64,000 nt of DNA from Pseudomonadota bacterium. GTDB taxonomy: Bacteria; Pseudomonadota; Alphaproteobacteria; Rhizobiales; Methylopilaceae. Both the position numbers and the translations under genes were made by a program. Positions 50,490 to 58,875 of the stretch are shown here, one piece after another (the first letter of the stretch is position 1; each line of letters starts with the position of its first letter). Under the pieces are notes generated by a model. It saw nothing but the letters and a program-made list of their open reading frames with translations. It was not told the origin of the DNA and did not search any database. The stretch spans positions 186,001-250,000 of the forward strand of contig JAEWFF010000028.1 in assembly GCA_023388965.1 (NCBI GenBank), read 5' to 3'.

Positions 50490-51577
50490 GCCGGCTTGTC
50501 CTCCAGTTCGAGGGCGAGCATCAGGTCCGAAATCCGCCGCTGTGCCGCGTCGTCGCCGCTGAACGCGGCGCGGGCGGCATCGCCCGCCGCTTTCGCCTGA
50601 TCGCGCTCGCCGAGCATGGTCCAGGCGCGGATCAGCCTGAGCTGCCCGCCAATATCCTTCGGATCATCCTTCAAGCGCGCGGCGAGCCCCTCGACCATGC
50701 CGCGTATCGTCGCGACACGCTGTTCGGGGGACACGTTTTCGAGGGCTGCGGGGTCGATGGCGGGCATTTGCCCGTCCTCGCCGAGCGCAAGACGCGACAG
50801 GGCTTCGCGGACGGCCGCCGCATAGGGCGCATTTTCCGGCGCATCGGCGAGCATAAGGCGCCAAGTCGTCGAGGCCCGCGCGGGATCACCGGCCTGTTCC
50901 GCCCCCAGCCCGACATAAAAGAGCGAACGCGCATGTTTCGGATCGAGCGCCAGAGCGCGCTCGAAAGCCGCCATGGCCTCGGGCGTCACCTTGCCGTTTG
51001 CAGCAAGGGCAAGCGCCTCGCCCCAACCCGCTTCGCGCTCCGCCGTCGAGCCGAGCAGGCGAACGGCATTGGCATAGGCGTTGGCTGCTTTCTCTCCCTG
51101 CCCCATGCGCAGATAGACCGGGGCCAGCACATCCCAGCCCCTGCCGTCATCCGGCCGCTGTTTGAGCTCGGCCTCGACCTTGAGGACGAGTTCGGGAAGC
51201 GTGGGTCCCGTGTTTTCGCGGGCTGCAAGCGGCCGGTCCGGCAGATCGGGCCGTCCGAGCCCGAGATAGATGGCCCCGGCAGCCAGCGGCAGCAGCGCCA
51301 GCGCAACCACCGCCACAATGCGGCGGCGCAGATTGGACCCGGCCGGAGCGCGCGAAGGCTCGCCGGCAGTCCCCAGCAGGCGCCGCGCAACCTCGACGCG
51401 GGCGGCCTCCGCCTCCTCGGCGCCGATGGCCCCCCGGGCACGATCGCGCTCGATTTCATCGAGCTGGTCGCGATAGACCTCCGCCTCGCCCCCCGCGAGC
51501 ACCCGAGGTCGCCTTGCAAGCGGAAGCAGCACCGCCAGCACCGCAAGGACCGTTAGAATAAGAAAAAGCCAAATCAT
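50486..51577 (-). CDS. ccmI: Cytochrome c maturation protein CcmI (CycH)
   Basis: A 363-residue apocytochrome-binding subunit. Two membrane helices (WLFLILTVLAVLAVLLPLARR and RRRIVAVVALALLPLAAGAIYLG) bracket a cytoplasmic charged loop (YRDQLDEIERDRARGAIGAEEAEAARVEVARRLL). A periplasmic TPR domain follows, with GRGWDVLAPVYLRMGQGEKAANAYANAVRL and repeats to the C-terminus. It is the first gene of the operon and is divergent from soxB. Lengths of both parts match rhizobial CycH. Confidence 0.92.
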   Translation of the reverse strand: MIWLFLILTVLAVLAVLLPLARRPRVLAGGEAEVYRDQLDEIERDRARGAIGAEEAEAARVEVARRLLGTAGEPSRAPAGSNLRRRIVAVVALALLPLAAGAIYLGLGRPDLPDRPLAARENTGPTLPELVLKVEAELKQRPDDGRGWDVLAPVYLRMGQGEKAANAYANAVRLLGSTAEREAGWGEALALAANGKVTPEAMAAFERALALDPKHARSLFYVGLGAEQAGDPARASTTWRLMLADAPENAPYAAAVREALSRLALGEDGQMPAIDPAALENVSPEQRVATIRGMVEGLAARLKDDPKDIGGQLRLIRAWTMLGERDQAKAAGDAARAAFSGDDAAQRRISDLMLALELEDKPA

Positions 51578-51702
51578 GGCGCGTCATCTAGCACAGCCAG
51601 CGGCCTGTGATCCCAGACATGATACGCTTCCACCCCACGGGACCTGTCGCTAGTGTCGCAGCACTGGTGATCCCACCGCCCATTGTGATCAACATCTCGG
51701 CC

Positions 51703-52965
51703 ATGCGACGACCCACCCGCCGCTATAACCTCTTGTCGCTTTTGCGGGAATCGCGCCGGCAGCATGTCGGCTGGGACCGGGCATGGCGCAAGGCCGAGCC
51801 GCGGCAAAGCTACGATGTCGTGATCGTGGGCGGCGGGGGTCATGGGCTCGCCACCGCCTATTACCTCGCCAGACTGCACAACATCGCCCGGGTGGCCGTG
51901 CTGGAAAAAGGCTGGATCGGCGGCGGCAACACCGCGCGCAACACCGCCATCATCCGCTCCAATTATCTGCGGCCCGAAAGCATGGCGCTCTACGGCCTGT
52001 CGCATTCGCTGTTCGAGCATCTGTCGGCGGAACTCGACTTTAACGTCATGTATTCCCCGCGCGGGCTTCTCGAACTTGCCTTCAGCCGGCAGGACATGGA
52101 CCGCCTGTCGCGCACCGCCGACGCCAACCGCCATTACGGCATCAAGACATGGATGGTGCCGCCGAGCGAGGTGCACGGTCTCGTTCCCCTGCTCGATGCC
52201 GGCCCCGGCAAGAGGTATCCGCTGTTCGGCGCGCTGTGGCAGCCGCATGGCGGCATTGCCCGGCACGACGCCGTGGCCTGGGCCTATGCGCGCGCCGCCT
52301 CGCAGCTTGGCGTCGACATCATCGAGGATTGCGAGGTCGATGCCGTTTCGATCGACGAGGGCCGCGTCTCGGGCGTGCATACGTCGCAGGGCTTCATCGG
52401 CACCGGCACGATCGTGGTCGCGGCCGCCGCCGACAGCACGGCGCTCGTGGCCCCGCTCGGCGTCGCCCTTCCCATCAAGCCCGTGACCTTGCAGGCTTTC
52501 GTTTCCGAACCGCTGAAACCGGTGCTCGATGTCGTCGTGCTGGGGGGAGCCGTGGGCGGCTATATCAGCCAGTCCGACAAGGGCGAACTCGTCATCGGCG
52601 GCGATGCCGACGATCTTCCCGGCTTCTCGCGCCGCGGCGGCCTGCCCGCCATCGAGGACCCCGCCGCATCCATGATCGAGCTTTTCCCGCGCCTGTCGCG
52701 CGTACGCATGATGCGGCATTGGGGCGGCGTAGTGGACATAACGCCCGACCGTTCGCCCATTCTCGGGCCGGCCGGCCCGGACGGGCTTTATCTGAACTGT
52801 GGCTGGGGAACGGGCGGCTTCAAGGCCATTCCCGGTTCCGGCTTCGCACTCGCCGGTATGATCGCCGGAGCCGGCGGCGGGCGCGTGGCCGAGCCGTTCG
52901 ACCTCAGCCGTTTCGCGCAGGGCCGCCTGATCGATGAAGATGCGGCGGCGGGCGTGGCCCATTGA
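51703..52965 (+). CDS. soxB: Sarcosine oxidase, beta subunit
   Basis: A 420-residue flavoprotein of the DadA/GO family, the catalytic subunit of heterotetrameric sarcosine oxidase. The enzyme demethylates sarcosine to glycine, passing the methylene group to tetrahydrofolate. The dinucleotide motif VVIVGGGGHGLATAYYLAR (39-57), GWIGGGNTARNTAIIRSNYL and CGWGTGGFKAIPGSG near the C-terminus are typical. His188 in RHDAVAWAY is, I believe, the residue matching the covalent FMN His of the family, but I could not verify the numbering. The ATG at 51703 is chosen over ORF-extending codons to 51607. First gene of soxBDAG. Confidence 0.92.
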   Translation: MRRPTRRYNLLSLLRESRRQHVGWDRAWRKAEPRQSYDVVIVGGGGHGLATAYYLARLHNIARVAVLEKGWIGGGNTARNTAIIRSNYLRPESMALYGLSHSLFEHLSAELDFNVMYSPRGLLELAFSRQDMDRLSRTADANRHYGIKTWMVPPSEVHGLVPLLDAGPGKRYPLFGALWQPHGGIARHDAVAWAYARAASQLGVDIIEDCEVDAVSIDEGRVSGVHTSQGFIGTGTIVVAAAADSTALVAPLGVALPIKPVTLQAFVSEPLKPVLDVVVLGGAVGGYISQSDKGELVIGGDADDLPGFSRRGGLPAIEDPAASMIELFPRLSRVRMMRHWGGVVDITPDRSPILGPAGPDGLYLNCGWGTGGFKAIPGSGFALAGMIAGAGGGRVAEPFDLSRFAQGRLIDEDAAAGVAH

Positions 52966-52976
52966 GATGTGACGAG

Positions 52977-53207
52977 ATGCTGCTTCTGACCTGCCCCGTT
53001 TGCGCCATCACGGCGGACCAGACCGAATTCACCTGCGGCGGTCCTTACGAATCCGGCACGCCCTATACGCGCGGCCCGGCGCATGAATATTGGTGCTGCA
53101 CCAATGGCTGCGGAAGCTGGTTCGGCATGACGCGCAATGCATCCAACCAGACCGTTCTGGCCGTGTGGCGGCCGGGGGACGAGCCGGATGCGGGTGAGCG
53201 CGCATGA
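52977..53207 (+). CDS. soxD: Sarcosine oxidase, delta subunit
   Basis: A 76-residue zinc-binding subunit. The start LLLTCPVC with two Cys and the later HEYWCCTNGCGSWFG supply the Cys/His set that binds zinc in this family. An earlier TTG start at 52962 overlaps the soxB stop, but the ATG at 52977 gives the usual MLL-TCP beginning. The end overlaps soxA by four bases (ATGA). The subunit is structural, capping the alpha-beta complex. Confidence 0.92.
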   Translation: MLLLTCPVCAITADQTEFTCGGPYESGTPYTRGPAHEYWCCTNGCGSWFGMTRNASNQTVLAVWRPGDEPDAGERA

Positions 53208-56200
53208 GCGGGCCGCATCGTCTCAAATCCATGGACGGCGTGCTGTTCGGCCGGCTGGTCGAACGCGAGACGCCGCTACGCTTCACCTTCAACAGAAAGC
53301 GGATGACGGGCCTTGCCGGCGATACGGTGGCAAGTGCGCTGCTCGCCAACGGCGTACGGACGGTGTCGCGCAGCATGAAGCTGCACCGCCCGCGCGGCAT
53401 TTCCGGGATCGGCATTGAGGAGCCGAACGCCGTGGTCGAGATGGGAGACGGTGCCCGGCGCACGCCCAATCTCTCGGCCAACCAGATTGCGCTGACGGAC
53501 GGTCTCGCCGTGCGGAGCCAGAACGCCTGGCCGGGCCTCGCCTTCGATGCCGCCGCACCGCTCAATCTCGCGCGCGCCGCCCTGCCCGCCGGTTTCCAGT
53601 ACAAGCTCTTCAAACGCCCGCGCAAAGCCTGGCGTCTTTACGAGCGCACTTTGCGCAAGCTGGCCAATGGCGGCATGGCTCCCGCAGAGCCGGACCCCGA
53701 CCGCTATGAGCATGTGCATCTGCATGCCGATGTGCTGATCGTGGGAGGCGGGCTTGCCGGCATCGCCGCCGCGGAAGCTGCGGCCGCCGACGGCCTGAGC
53801 GTCGTTCTTGCCGAAACCTCGCCCCGTCTCGGCGGCATTGCCGATGCCTATGACGGTAAGATCGGCGGCGTGCCGCTTCTCGACTGGGTGCGCGACAAGG
53901 TGCGCGAACTCGCCGCCCTGCCGAATGTCCATATCCTCACCCACACGCAGGTCGCCGGTCTTTACGATCACGGCTTTGCGATGCTGGTCGAAAGCGTGGA
54001 CGGCGCGGAGCACGGCCCGGAGGCCGAACATTCTCCGCGCGAACGTGTCTGGAAGCTGCGTGTGAAATCCGTCGTGCTCGCGACCGGGGCGCACGAGAAG
54101 CCACTCGTCTTTCCCGACAACGACCGCCCCGGCATCATGCTTGCAACATCGGCGCGCCTGTTCCTGCGCCGTTACGGCATCGTGCCCGGAAAGCGTATCG
54201 TGATCGCGGCTTCCGGCGATGAGGCCTACCGCACCGCAAGCGATTTCCAGGCTGCCGGAATCGAGATCGCGCGCATCGTGGACCTGCGGCTGATGCCCAA
54301 CGGTGCGCTGTTCCACATCGCCAAATCGCGCGGCCAGCCGATCACGGTCGGCTCTGCTCCCGTCGCATCCAAAGGCGCATCCGCCAAGGGCCTGTCCGGC
54401 ATTACAATCGCCAATCGCCTCACAATCGACGGACCTGCGCTCAAAAACGACATTGCCTGCGATACGCTTCTCGTATCGGGCGGATGGGCGCCGATGCCCT
54501 TCCTTGCCGGACATCTCGGCGCGCGTCTGCAATTCGATCCGCTGATCGGCGGTTTTCTTCCCGACGCTCTGCCGGCCGGCCTATTCGTTGCCGGCGCCGC
54601 CAATGGCGCGTTCGCACTGACAGCGACCATCGAAGACGGCTGGCGCGCGGGAAGTCAGGCCTCCGCGCACATACGCGGAGAAAACTCCGCATTCGGCGCC
54701 CCGGTTCTGGACATCGACGTTTCCGAAGACGACGCCACGGATGCCATCGGTGCCCTGCCCGACATTTCGACACCGGCCGAGCGTCTCAAATCCTTCGTCG
54801 ATCCGCGCGGCGATGTAACGGTCGGCGATATGGAGCTTGCAGTGCGCGAAGGTTATGCCTCGCCCGAACTCGCCAAGCGTTATGCCGGAATTGGTCTCGG
54901 CAACGATCAGGGCAAGGCCGTCGCTGCCGGCGCCGCCGCCATTCTTCCCCGGCTGACGAAAAGCGACCCGTCCGAGGCCGAACATACGACCTTCCGTCCG
55001 CCCTGGACCCCGGTGACATTGGGCGCGCTCGCCGGCCGGCGACGCGGCACGCTCTTTCGTCCCGTCCGTACGACGCCGATATCACCAGCGCTCGAAGACG
55101 CCATCGTCGAGCCGTTCGGTTTGTGGAATCTGCCTGCCGCTTTCCCTCTGGAAGGCGAAACGCGCGAGGCCGCCGTTCGCCGCGAAGCCCGCGCGGTGCG
55201 TACCGGCATCGGCCTGTTCGATGCGAGTTCCGGCGCCAAGATCGCCCTGTCCGGCCCCGATGCCGCCGAATTCCTGAACAGGATGAGCGCGACCGATCTT
55301 GCCGGCATCCTGGTCGGAAGCTCGCGCTATGCGCTGTTTCTGAACGAAGGCGGATTCATTTTGGAAGACGGTGTCGTCGCCCATCTTGCCAAGGATCATT
55401 ACCTGCTGTCGGCCGGAGTCGGGCGCGCGGCGCCGCTCGCCGCCTGGTTCGAACGCTGGCGGCAGATTGAATGGCCCGATCTCGATGTCGTCATCGTCGA
55501 TGAAACGGAATGCTGGAGTCAGCTTCTTCTCGCGGGGCCACGCGTTCCCGAACTTCTCGCGCGCGTGCCGGGCGATATCGACATCTCGGAATTCACCACA
55601 GATTCGTTCGGCGAAGGCGAGGTATGCGGCGTCCCGGCGCGCGCATTGGCGAGCCGTCACACGGCCGGCGCGGAAGTCGAGATCGCCGTTCCGGCAGGCT
55701 ACGGCCTGTCCCTGTGGAACTTCTTGGTCGAGGCCGGCCGCGATCTCGGCCTGACGCGGTTCGGTACGGACACGCTTCTGCGTCTGCGGCTCGAAGCGGG
55801 CGCCTTCGATCTCGACCGCGAGACCGATGGCACGGTCACGCCCTACGATCTCGGGCTGGCCGATCTCGTTTCCATGGACAAGGATTTCGTCGGCCGCGAG
55901 GGCCTCGAACGGCCCGCGCTGACGAAGCCCAACCGCCGCCATCTCGTCGGCGTCCTGACGGAAGACGCCACGCTGCTGCTGCCGCCCGGCGCGCATCTCG
56001 TCACCGATCCCGATCATCCGCCGCCCCGCCATGTCGTCGGGCACATCACATCGTCCGGTTTCTCCCCGACATTGCGGCGCACGCTGGCCCTTGCACTGGT
56101 GTCGGCCGGCGAGCGCCATATCGGGCAGAAGGTGTTCATCGTCGAATCCGGCGAGGCGCGCCCCGCCCAGATCGTCGCGCCCGATTTTCTCGCCATGACG

Positions 56201-56218
56201 GGAGAAGGTCATGACTGA
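53204..56218 (+). CDS. soxA: Sarcosine oxidase, alpha subunit
   Basis: A 1004-residue subunit. The N-terminal region (about 1-120) is the 2Fe-2S-like but cluster-free fold common to these proteins (LKSMDGVLFGRLVE, MKLHRPRGISGIGIEEPNAVVEM). An NAD/FAD domain follows with ADVLIVGGGLAGIAAAEAAAADG and VVLATGAHEKPLVFPDNDRPGIMLATSARLFL. The C-terminal half (from about 600) is the GcvT-type folate-binding part (RTGIGLFDASSGAKIALSGPDAAEFLNRM, VTPYDLGLADLVSMDKDFVGREGL). The length (about 965-1005) is normal. It overlaps soxD by four and soxG by eight bases. Confidence 0.94.
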   Translation: MSGPHRLKSMDGVLFGRLVERETPLRFTFNRKRMTGLAGDTVASALLANGVRTVSRSMKLHRPRGISGIGIEEPNAVVEMGDGARRTPNLSANQIALTDGLAVRSQNAWPGLAFDAAAPLNLARAALPAGFQYKLFKRPRKAWRLYERTLRKLANGGMAPAEPDPDRYEHVHLHADVLIVGGGLAGIAAAEAAAADGLSVVLAETSPRLGGIADAYDGKIGGVPLLDWVRDKVRELAALPNVHILTHTQVAGLYDHGFAMLVESVDGAEHGPEAEHSPRERVWKLRVKSVVLATGAHEKPLVFPDNDRPGIMLATSARLFLRRYGIVPGKRIVIAASGDEAYRTASDFQAAGIEIARIVDLRLMPNGALFHIAKSRGQPITVGSAPVASKGASAKGLSGITIANRLTIDGPALKNDIACDTLLVSGGWAPMPFLAGHLGARLQFDPLIGGFLPDALPAGLFVAGAANGAFALTATIEDGWRAGSQASAHIRGENSAFGAPVLDIDVSEDDATDAIGALPDISTPAERLKSFVDPRGDVTVGDMELAVREGYASPELAKRYAGIGLGNDQGKAVAAGAAAILPRLTKSDPSEAEHTTFRPPWTPVTLGALAGRRRGTLFRPVRTTPISPALEDAIVEPFGLWNLPAAFPLEGETREAAVRREARAVRTGIGLFDASSGAKIALSGPDAAEFLNRMSATDLAGILVGSSRYALFLNEGGFILEDGVVAHLAKDHYLLSAGVGRAAPLAAWFERWRQIEWPDLDVVIVDETECWSQLLLAGPRVPELLARVPGDIDISEFTTDSFGEGEVCGVPARALASRHTAGAEVEIAVPAGYGLSLWNFLVEAGRDLGLTRFGTDTLLRLRLEAGAFDLDRETDGTVTPYDLGLADLVSMDKDFVGREGLERPALTKPNRRHLVGVLTEDATLLLPPGAHLVTDPDHPPPRHVVGHITSSGFSPTLRRTLALALVSAGERHIGQKVFIVESGEARPAQIVAPDFLAMTGEGHD

Positions 56219-56810
56219 TCTCGTCTGGACGGACGCCCTGTCGGCGCCCCGCTCGCTGGCCACGCGCGGCGACACCGCCATCGCGGTCATCGAAGATCCG
56301 GGTGTCGTGGAAATCCGCCCGCAGGCAGGTATGCCGGGGCTGGAACGGCTGTATGCGCATGTACTCGGCGTGGATTTGCCGGCCGAGCCATGGTCCGTTG
56401 CCGCCACCGACACATTCCGCGTCGTCTGGACGGGGCCGCGCCGCTGGCGCCTGATCGGTGAACGGTCGGCCGTTGCGGAACTTCTGGAAAATATGCGCCG
56501 GCAGTCGCCGGAGACGGCCCTGTTCGACCTGACCGGCGGCTTCGTCAGCTTCCGCATCATCGGCGCCACCGCGCAGGACATCCTGATGCGCCTGTGCCCG
56601 CTCGACCTGCGCGCCATCGCACCCGATGAGGCGCGCGGTACATCCATCGCGGGTGTGCAGACATTGCTCATCCGGGAAAGCACGCCGAATTCGTGGCTCG
56701 TGCTGGCGCCGCGTTCCTTCGCCGATCATGCCGCCGAGGCGCTTGTCGAAGCCGCGCGCACGCCGGGCCGCCTCGGCCTGTTCGAACCGGCGGAACCGCC
56801 GCCGGTCTGA
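56211..56810 (+). CDS. soxG: Sarcosine oxidase, gamma subunit
   Basis: A 199-residue subunit with a folate-binding-like (GcvT-type) fold: GVVEIRPQAGMPGLERLYAHVLGVDLP, TFRVVWTGPRRWRLIGERSAVAELLE, FDLTGGFVSFRIIGATAQDILMRLCPLDLRA and the ending FADHAAEALVEAARTPG match the SoxG family. It is the last gene of the operon, overlapping soxA by eight bases. The usual neighbours glyA and purU (10-formyl-tetrahydrofolate deformylase), often linked to soxBDAG, are not in this window. The stop lies three bases before the convergent neighbour's stop. Confidence 0.88.
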   Translation: MTDLVWTDALSAPRSLATRGDTAIAVIEDPGVVEIRPQAGMPGLERLYAHVLGVDLPAEPWSVAATDTFRVVWTGPRRWRLIGERSAVAELLENMRRQSPETALFDLTGGFVSFRIIGATAQDILMRLCPLDLRAIAPDEARGTSIAGVQTLLIRESTPNSWLVLAPRSFADHAAEALVEAARTPGRLGLFEPAEPPPV

Positions 56811-56813
56811 TCT

Positions 56814-58226
56814 TTACGCCGAACGGAGCTGCGGCTGGCGGCTTTCCTGCCCCGCGACATCGACGGCCTTGGAAATGAGATTGGCATATTCCGAGCCGAA
56901 GATTTTGGCCGAGACGCCGACAATGGCGGTCAGGCGCGCACGCAAGACCGGCTTCGTCTTCTCATCCGCACCGCGGAAACGCTCCAGCAATTGCGGCGTG
57001 CCGGTATCGAGAAGATCGCGCACTTCGGTAAAGACACGCCCGCTGAGCGCGTTCAGCGCGATTTCCTCGGCATAGGAACGCGCGATCAGCAGCAGATCGA
57101 GATCGGATTCGAGGCGGACGATTTCGTGATCTTCGAGCGAGCGCTCCTGTGCGCGCGGCCGCACGAGCCGGCGCACGCGCGGCGCGAGATCCTGAAGATC
57201 GCTACGCACCGTCTCGGCCATTTCGCGCCGCAGCGCGGCAAGACTGCGGGCATGCGTGCCGTCCGCCTGAAGGTCGATCTCGGTGTTGAGAGCGCGCGCT
57301 GTCGCGCCGAACCCCCTTACCGCGCGCAGAAACAGACTGCGTTCCGCAGTCGAGGTATAGCTGCGCGCGGACATATATTCCCTCTCGGCCTCTGCGAGCG
57401 CGAGATCGAGAATACGTACATAAGGCGTCTCGCATATGCGCGCGCCGTCGGTGGTTTCGACCGCGACTGCTGCAAGGCGCACGAATGTCTGCGGATTTGG
57501 GAGTTTCTGGCGGATCAGGAGAAGCGCGAAGGAAAGCGCATCCTGATATTTGATCGCAATCGGATCGAGCCTCGCCTTGACGGCCTTGAGCGCGTCCTCG
57601 ATCGGGCCCGTCGGCGGATGCGTCTCGCCGGCGAAGCGCGCCAGCAGCGTGCGCCGTTTCAGAACGACGATCACATCCTCGAGGTCGGAAACGCCCTTGT
57701 CGCCGCCAAGCTGTACGGCAAGACGGTTGCGCGCGCGCGACGTCTCGGCCTTCTGCACGGTCTCTGCGAGTTCCTCGGCAAGCCTGTCCTGGATAGTGTG
57801 GACGATCTCGTCCTGCCGCGCTTTGTCCGCGACCGGCTCAAGCCTCGCTTGCAGGTCCTTGACGAGATCGGGCGCGCCGGTGGCCGCGAGCCATTGCGCG
57901 ATGCGGTCGCGCGATTTGGCCGTCACGACACCGCGCGTCTTGGTCCGCCGGTCTTCCGTGCAGACAAAGGGAGCAAGGGGCGCCAGCAGAAGCTGCTCGG
58001 CCGATACGGCCTCGGGGAGTTCCCCGAGTGCCCGCTGGGCCGCCCGCAACGGCTCCACGATGAGCGCGCGAAAAGGAATATCCGCCCCCGCCTCGCTGTT
58101 CAGGGCGGAGGCCAAGCGGGCCCGCGCCGCGGGCGGCAGCTCGCGGAAAAATGCGGTCAGCTTCTCATGATCCGGGCCTTCGGCCATCGGCGCCGCCGGT
58201 CTCGCGTGGTCAACAGGGTCCGGCAT
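56814..58226 (-). CDS. Conserved helical protein, unrecognised (470 residues)
   Basis: I do not recognise this protein. It has no signal peptide or clear membrane segment and is almost wholly alpha-helical by composition (rich in Ala, Arg, Glu, Leu). Notable stretches are FVCTEDRRTKTRGVVTAKSRDRIAQWL, which resembles a short conserved loop, then RNRLAVQLGGDKGVSDLEDVIVVLKRRTLL, a RSYTSTAERSLFLRAVRGFGATARAL segment and a helical C-terminal half with LESDLDLLLIARSYAEEIALNALSGRVF. It could be a cytoplasmic scaffold or regulator. Possible starts are 58226 and 58187. It stands between the sox operon and the lipoprotein gene, convergent with soxG. Confidence 0.75.
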   Translation of the reverse strand: MPDPVDHARPAAPMAEGPDHEKLTAFFRELPPAARARLASALNSEAGADIPFRALIVEPLRAAQRALGELPEAVSAEQLLLAPLAPFVCTEDRRTKTRGVVTAKSRDRIAQWLAATGAPDLVKDLQARLEPVADKARQDEIVHTIQDRLAEELAETVQKAETSRARNRLAVQLGGDKGVSDLEDVIVVLKRRTLLARFAGETHPPTGPIEDALKAVKARLDPIAIKYQDALSFALLLIRQKLPNPQTFVRLAAVAVETTDGARICETPYVRILDLALAEAEREYMSARSYTSTAERSLFLRAVRGFGATARALNTEIDLQADGTHARSLAALRREMAETVRSDLQDLAPRVRRLVRPRAQERSLEDHEIVRLESDLDLLLIARSYAEEIALNALSGRVFTEVRDLLDTGTPQLLERFRGADEKTKPVLRARLTAIVGVSAKIFGSEYANLISKAVDVAGQESRQPQLRSA

Positions 58227-58263
58227 CGTAGAGGCGCCATGCTTAACGCCCGGTTGCGCAATG

Positions 58264-58288
58264 AAAAAAGGCGGCTCACGCCGCCTTT
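58264..58288 (-). terminator. Rho-independent terminator after the glycine-zipper lipoprotein gene
   Basis: The stem AAAGGCGGC/GCCGCCTTT with the loop TCAC (58267-58288) is followed on the minus strand by three further T, giving a run of about six (58269-58264). It lies 24 bases beyond the stop of the lipoprotein gene. The plus-strand T-run is only three long, so it acts mainly leftward. Confidence 0.85.
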
Positions 58289-58311
58289 CTCAAAGACTTC
58301 GGGAAAATCCG

Positions 58312-58788
58312 TCAGACGGGCGCCCAGGTCCCGTCCGACTGGCGGCATGCCACGCCGCGCGCCGTTTCCGGCCTTCCGCCGACATAGATCGTGTGGGTGT
58401 ATTCGCGGCAGCGGGCCTGGCCGGGCCGGTCGTAATAGGCGCCGGGCGTGACGCTCCCGTAATAGTCGTCGTAGCGCCATTCGACCGGCGCGCCGGGGGC
58501 GCCGTATTCGAGGGCGCGATATTCGGCCTGGAAGGCTTCCCGCCGCGCCTGTTCGTCCAGCGAACGGCCGATGGAATTGCCGATCAGGCCGCCGGCCACC
58601 GCGCCGAGGGCGCCGGCCACGACGCGGCCACTGCCGCCGCCGAACTGGGAACCGATGATCCCGCCGGCGACTGCGCCGCCCACGGTGCCGATGCCTTCAC
58701 GCGGACCCGGGCCGCCCGGCCCGGTCTGGGTGCAGGCCGCCACATTGGCCGCCACGAAAACAGCGGCGACGACACGAGTGAACGTCAT
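58312..58788 (-). CDS. Outer-membrane lipoprotein with glycine-zipper domain
   Basis: A 158-residue protein. The lipobox is NVAAC with the modified Cys19 after a hydrophobic signal. A glycine-zipper 2TM stretch follows (GTVGGAVAGGIIGSQFGGGSGRVVAGALGAVAGGLIGNSIGRSLDEQ, about 34-80). Then comes a domain of surface-antigen (RT0821/Lpp1805) type with CREYTHTIYVGGRPETARGVACRQSDGTWAPV, whose two Cys probably pair. Proteins of this type sit in the outer membrane of alphaproteobacteria. Some act in envelope integrity, but no reaction is known. Length is typical. Confidence 0.88.
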   Translation of the reverse strand: MTFTRVVAAVFVAANVAACTQTGPGGPGPREGIGTVGGAVAGGIIGSQFGGGSGRVVAGALGAVAGGLIGNSIGRSLDEQARREAFQAEYRALEYGAPGAPVEWRYDDYYGSVTPGAYYDRPGQARCREYTHTIYVGGRPETARGVACRQSDGTWAPV

Positions 58789-58875
58789 GATCGAATACCC
58801 TTCTTTGTGCGCGGTCCGCGCCTTCGGATGATTTCCCCGAAAATGCCGATAGGGTCCGATTCGGGCAAAACTCTG

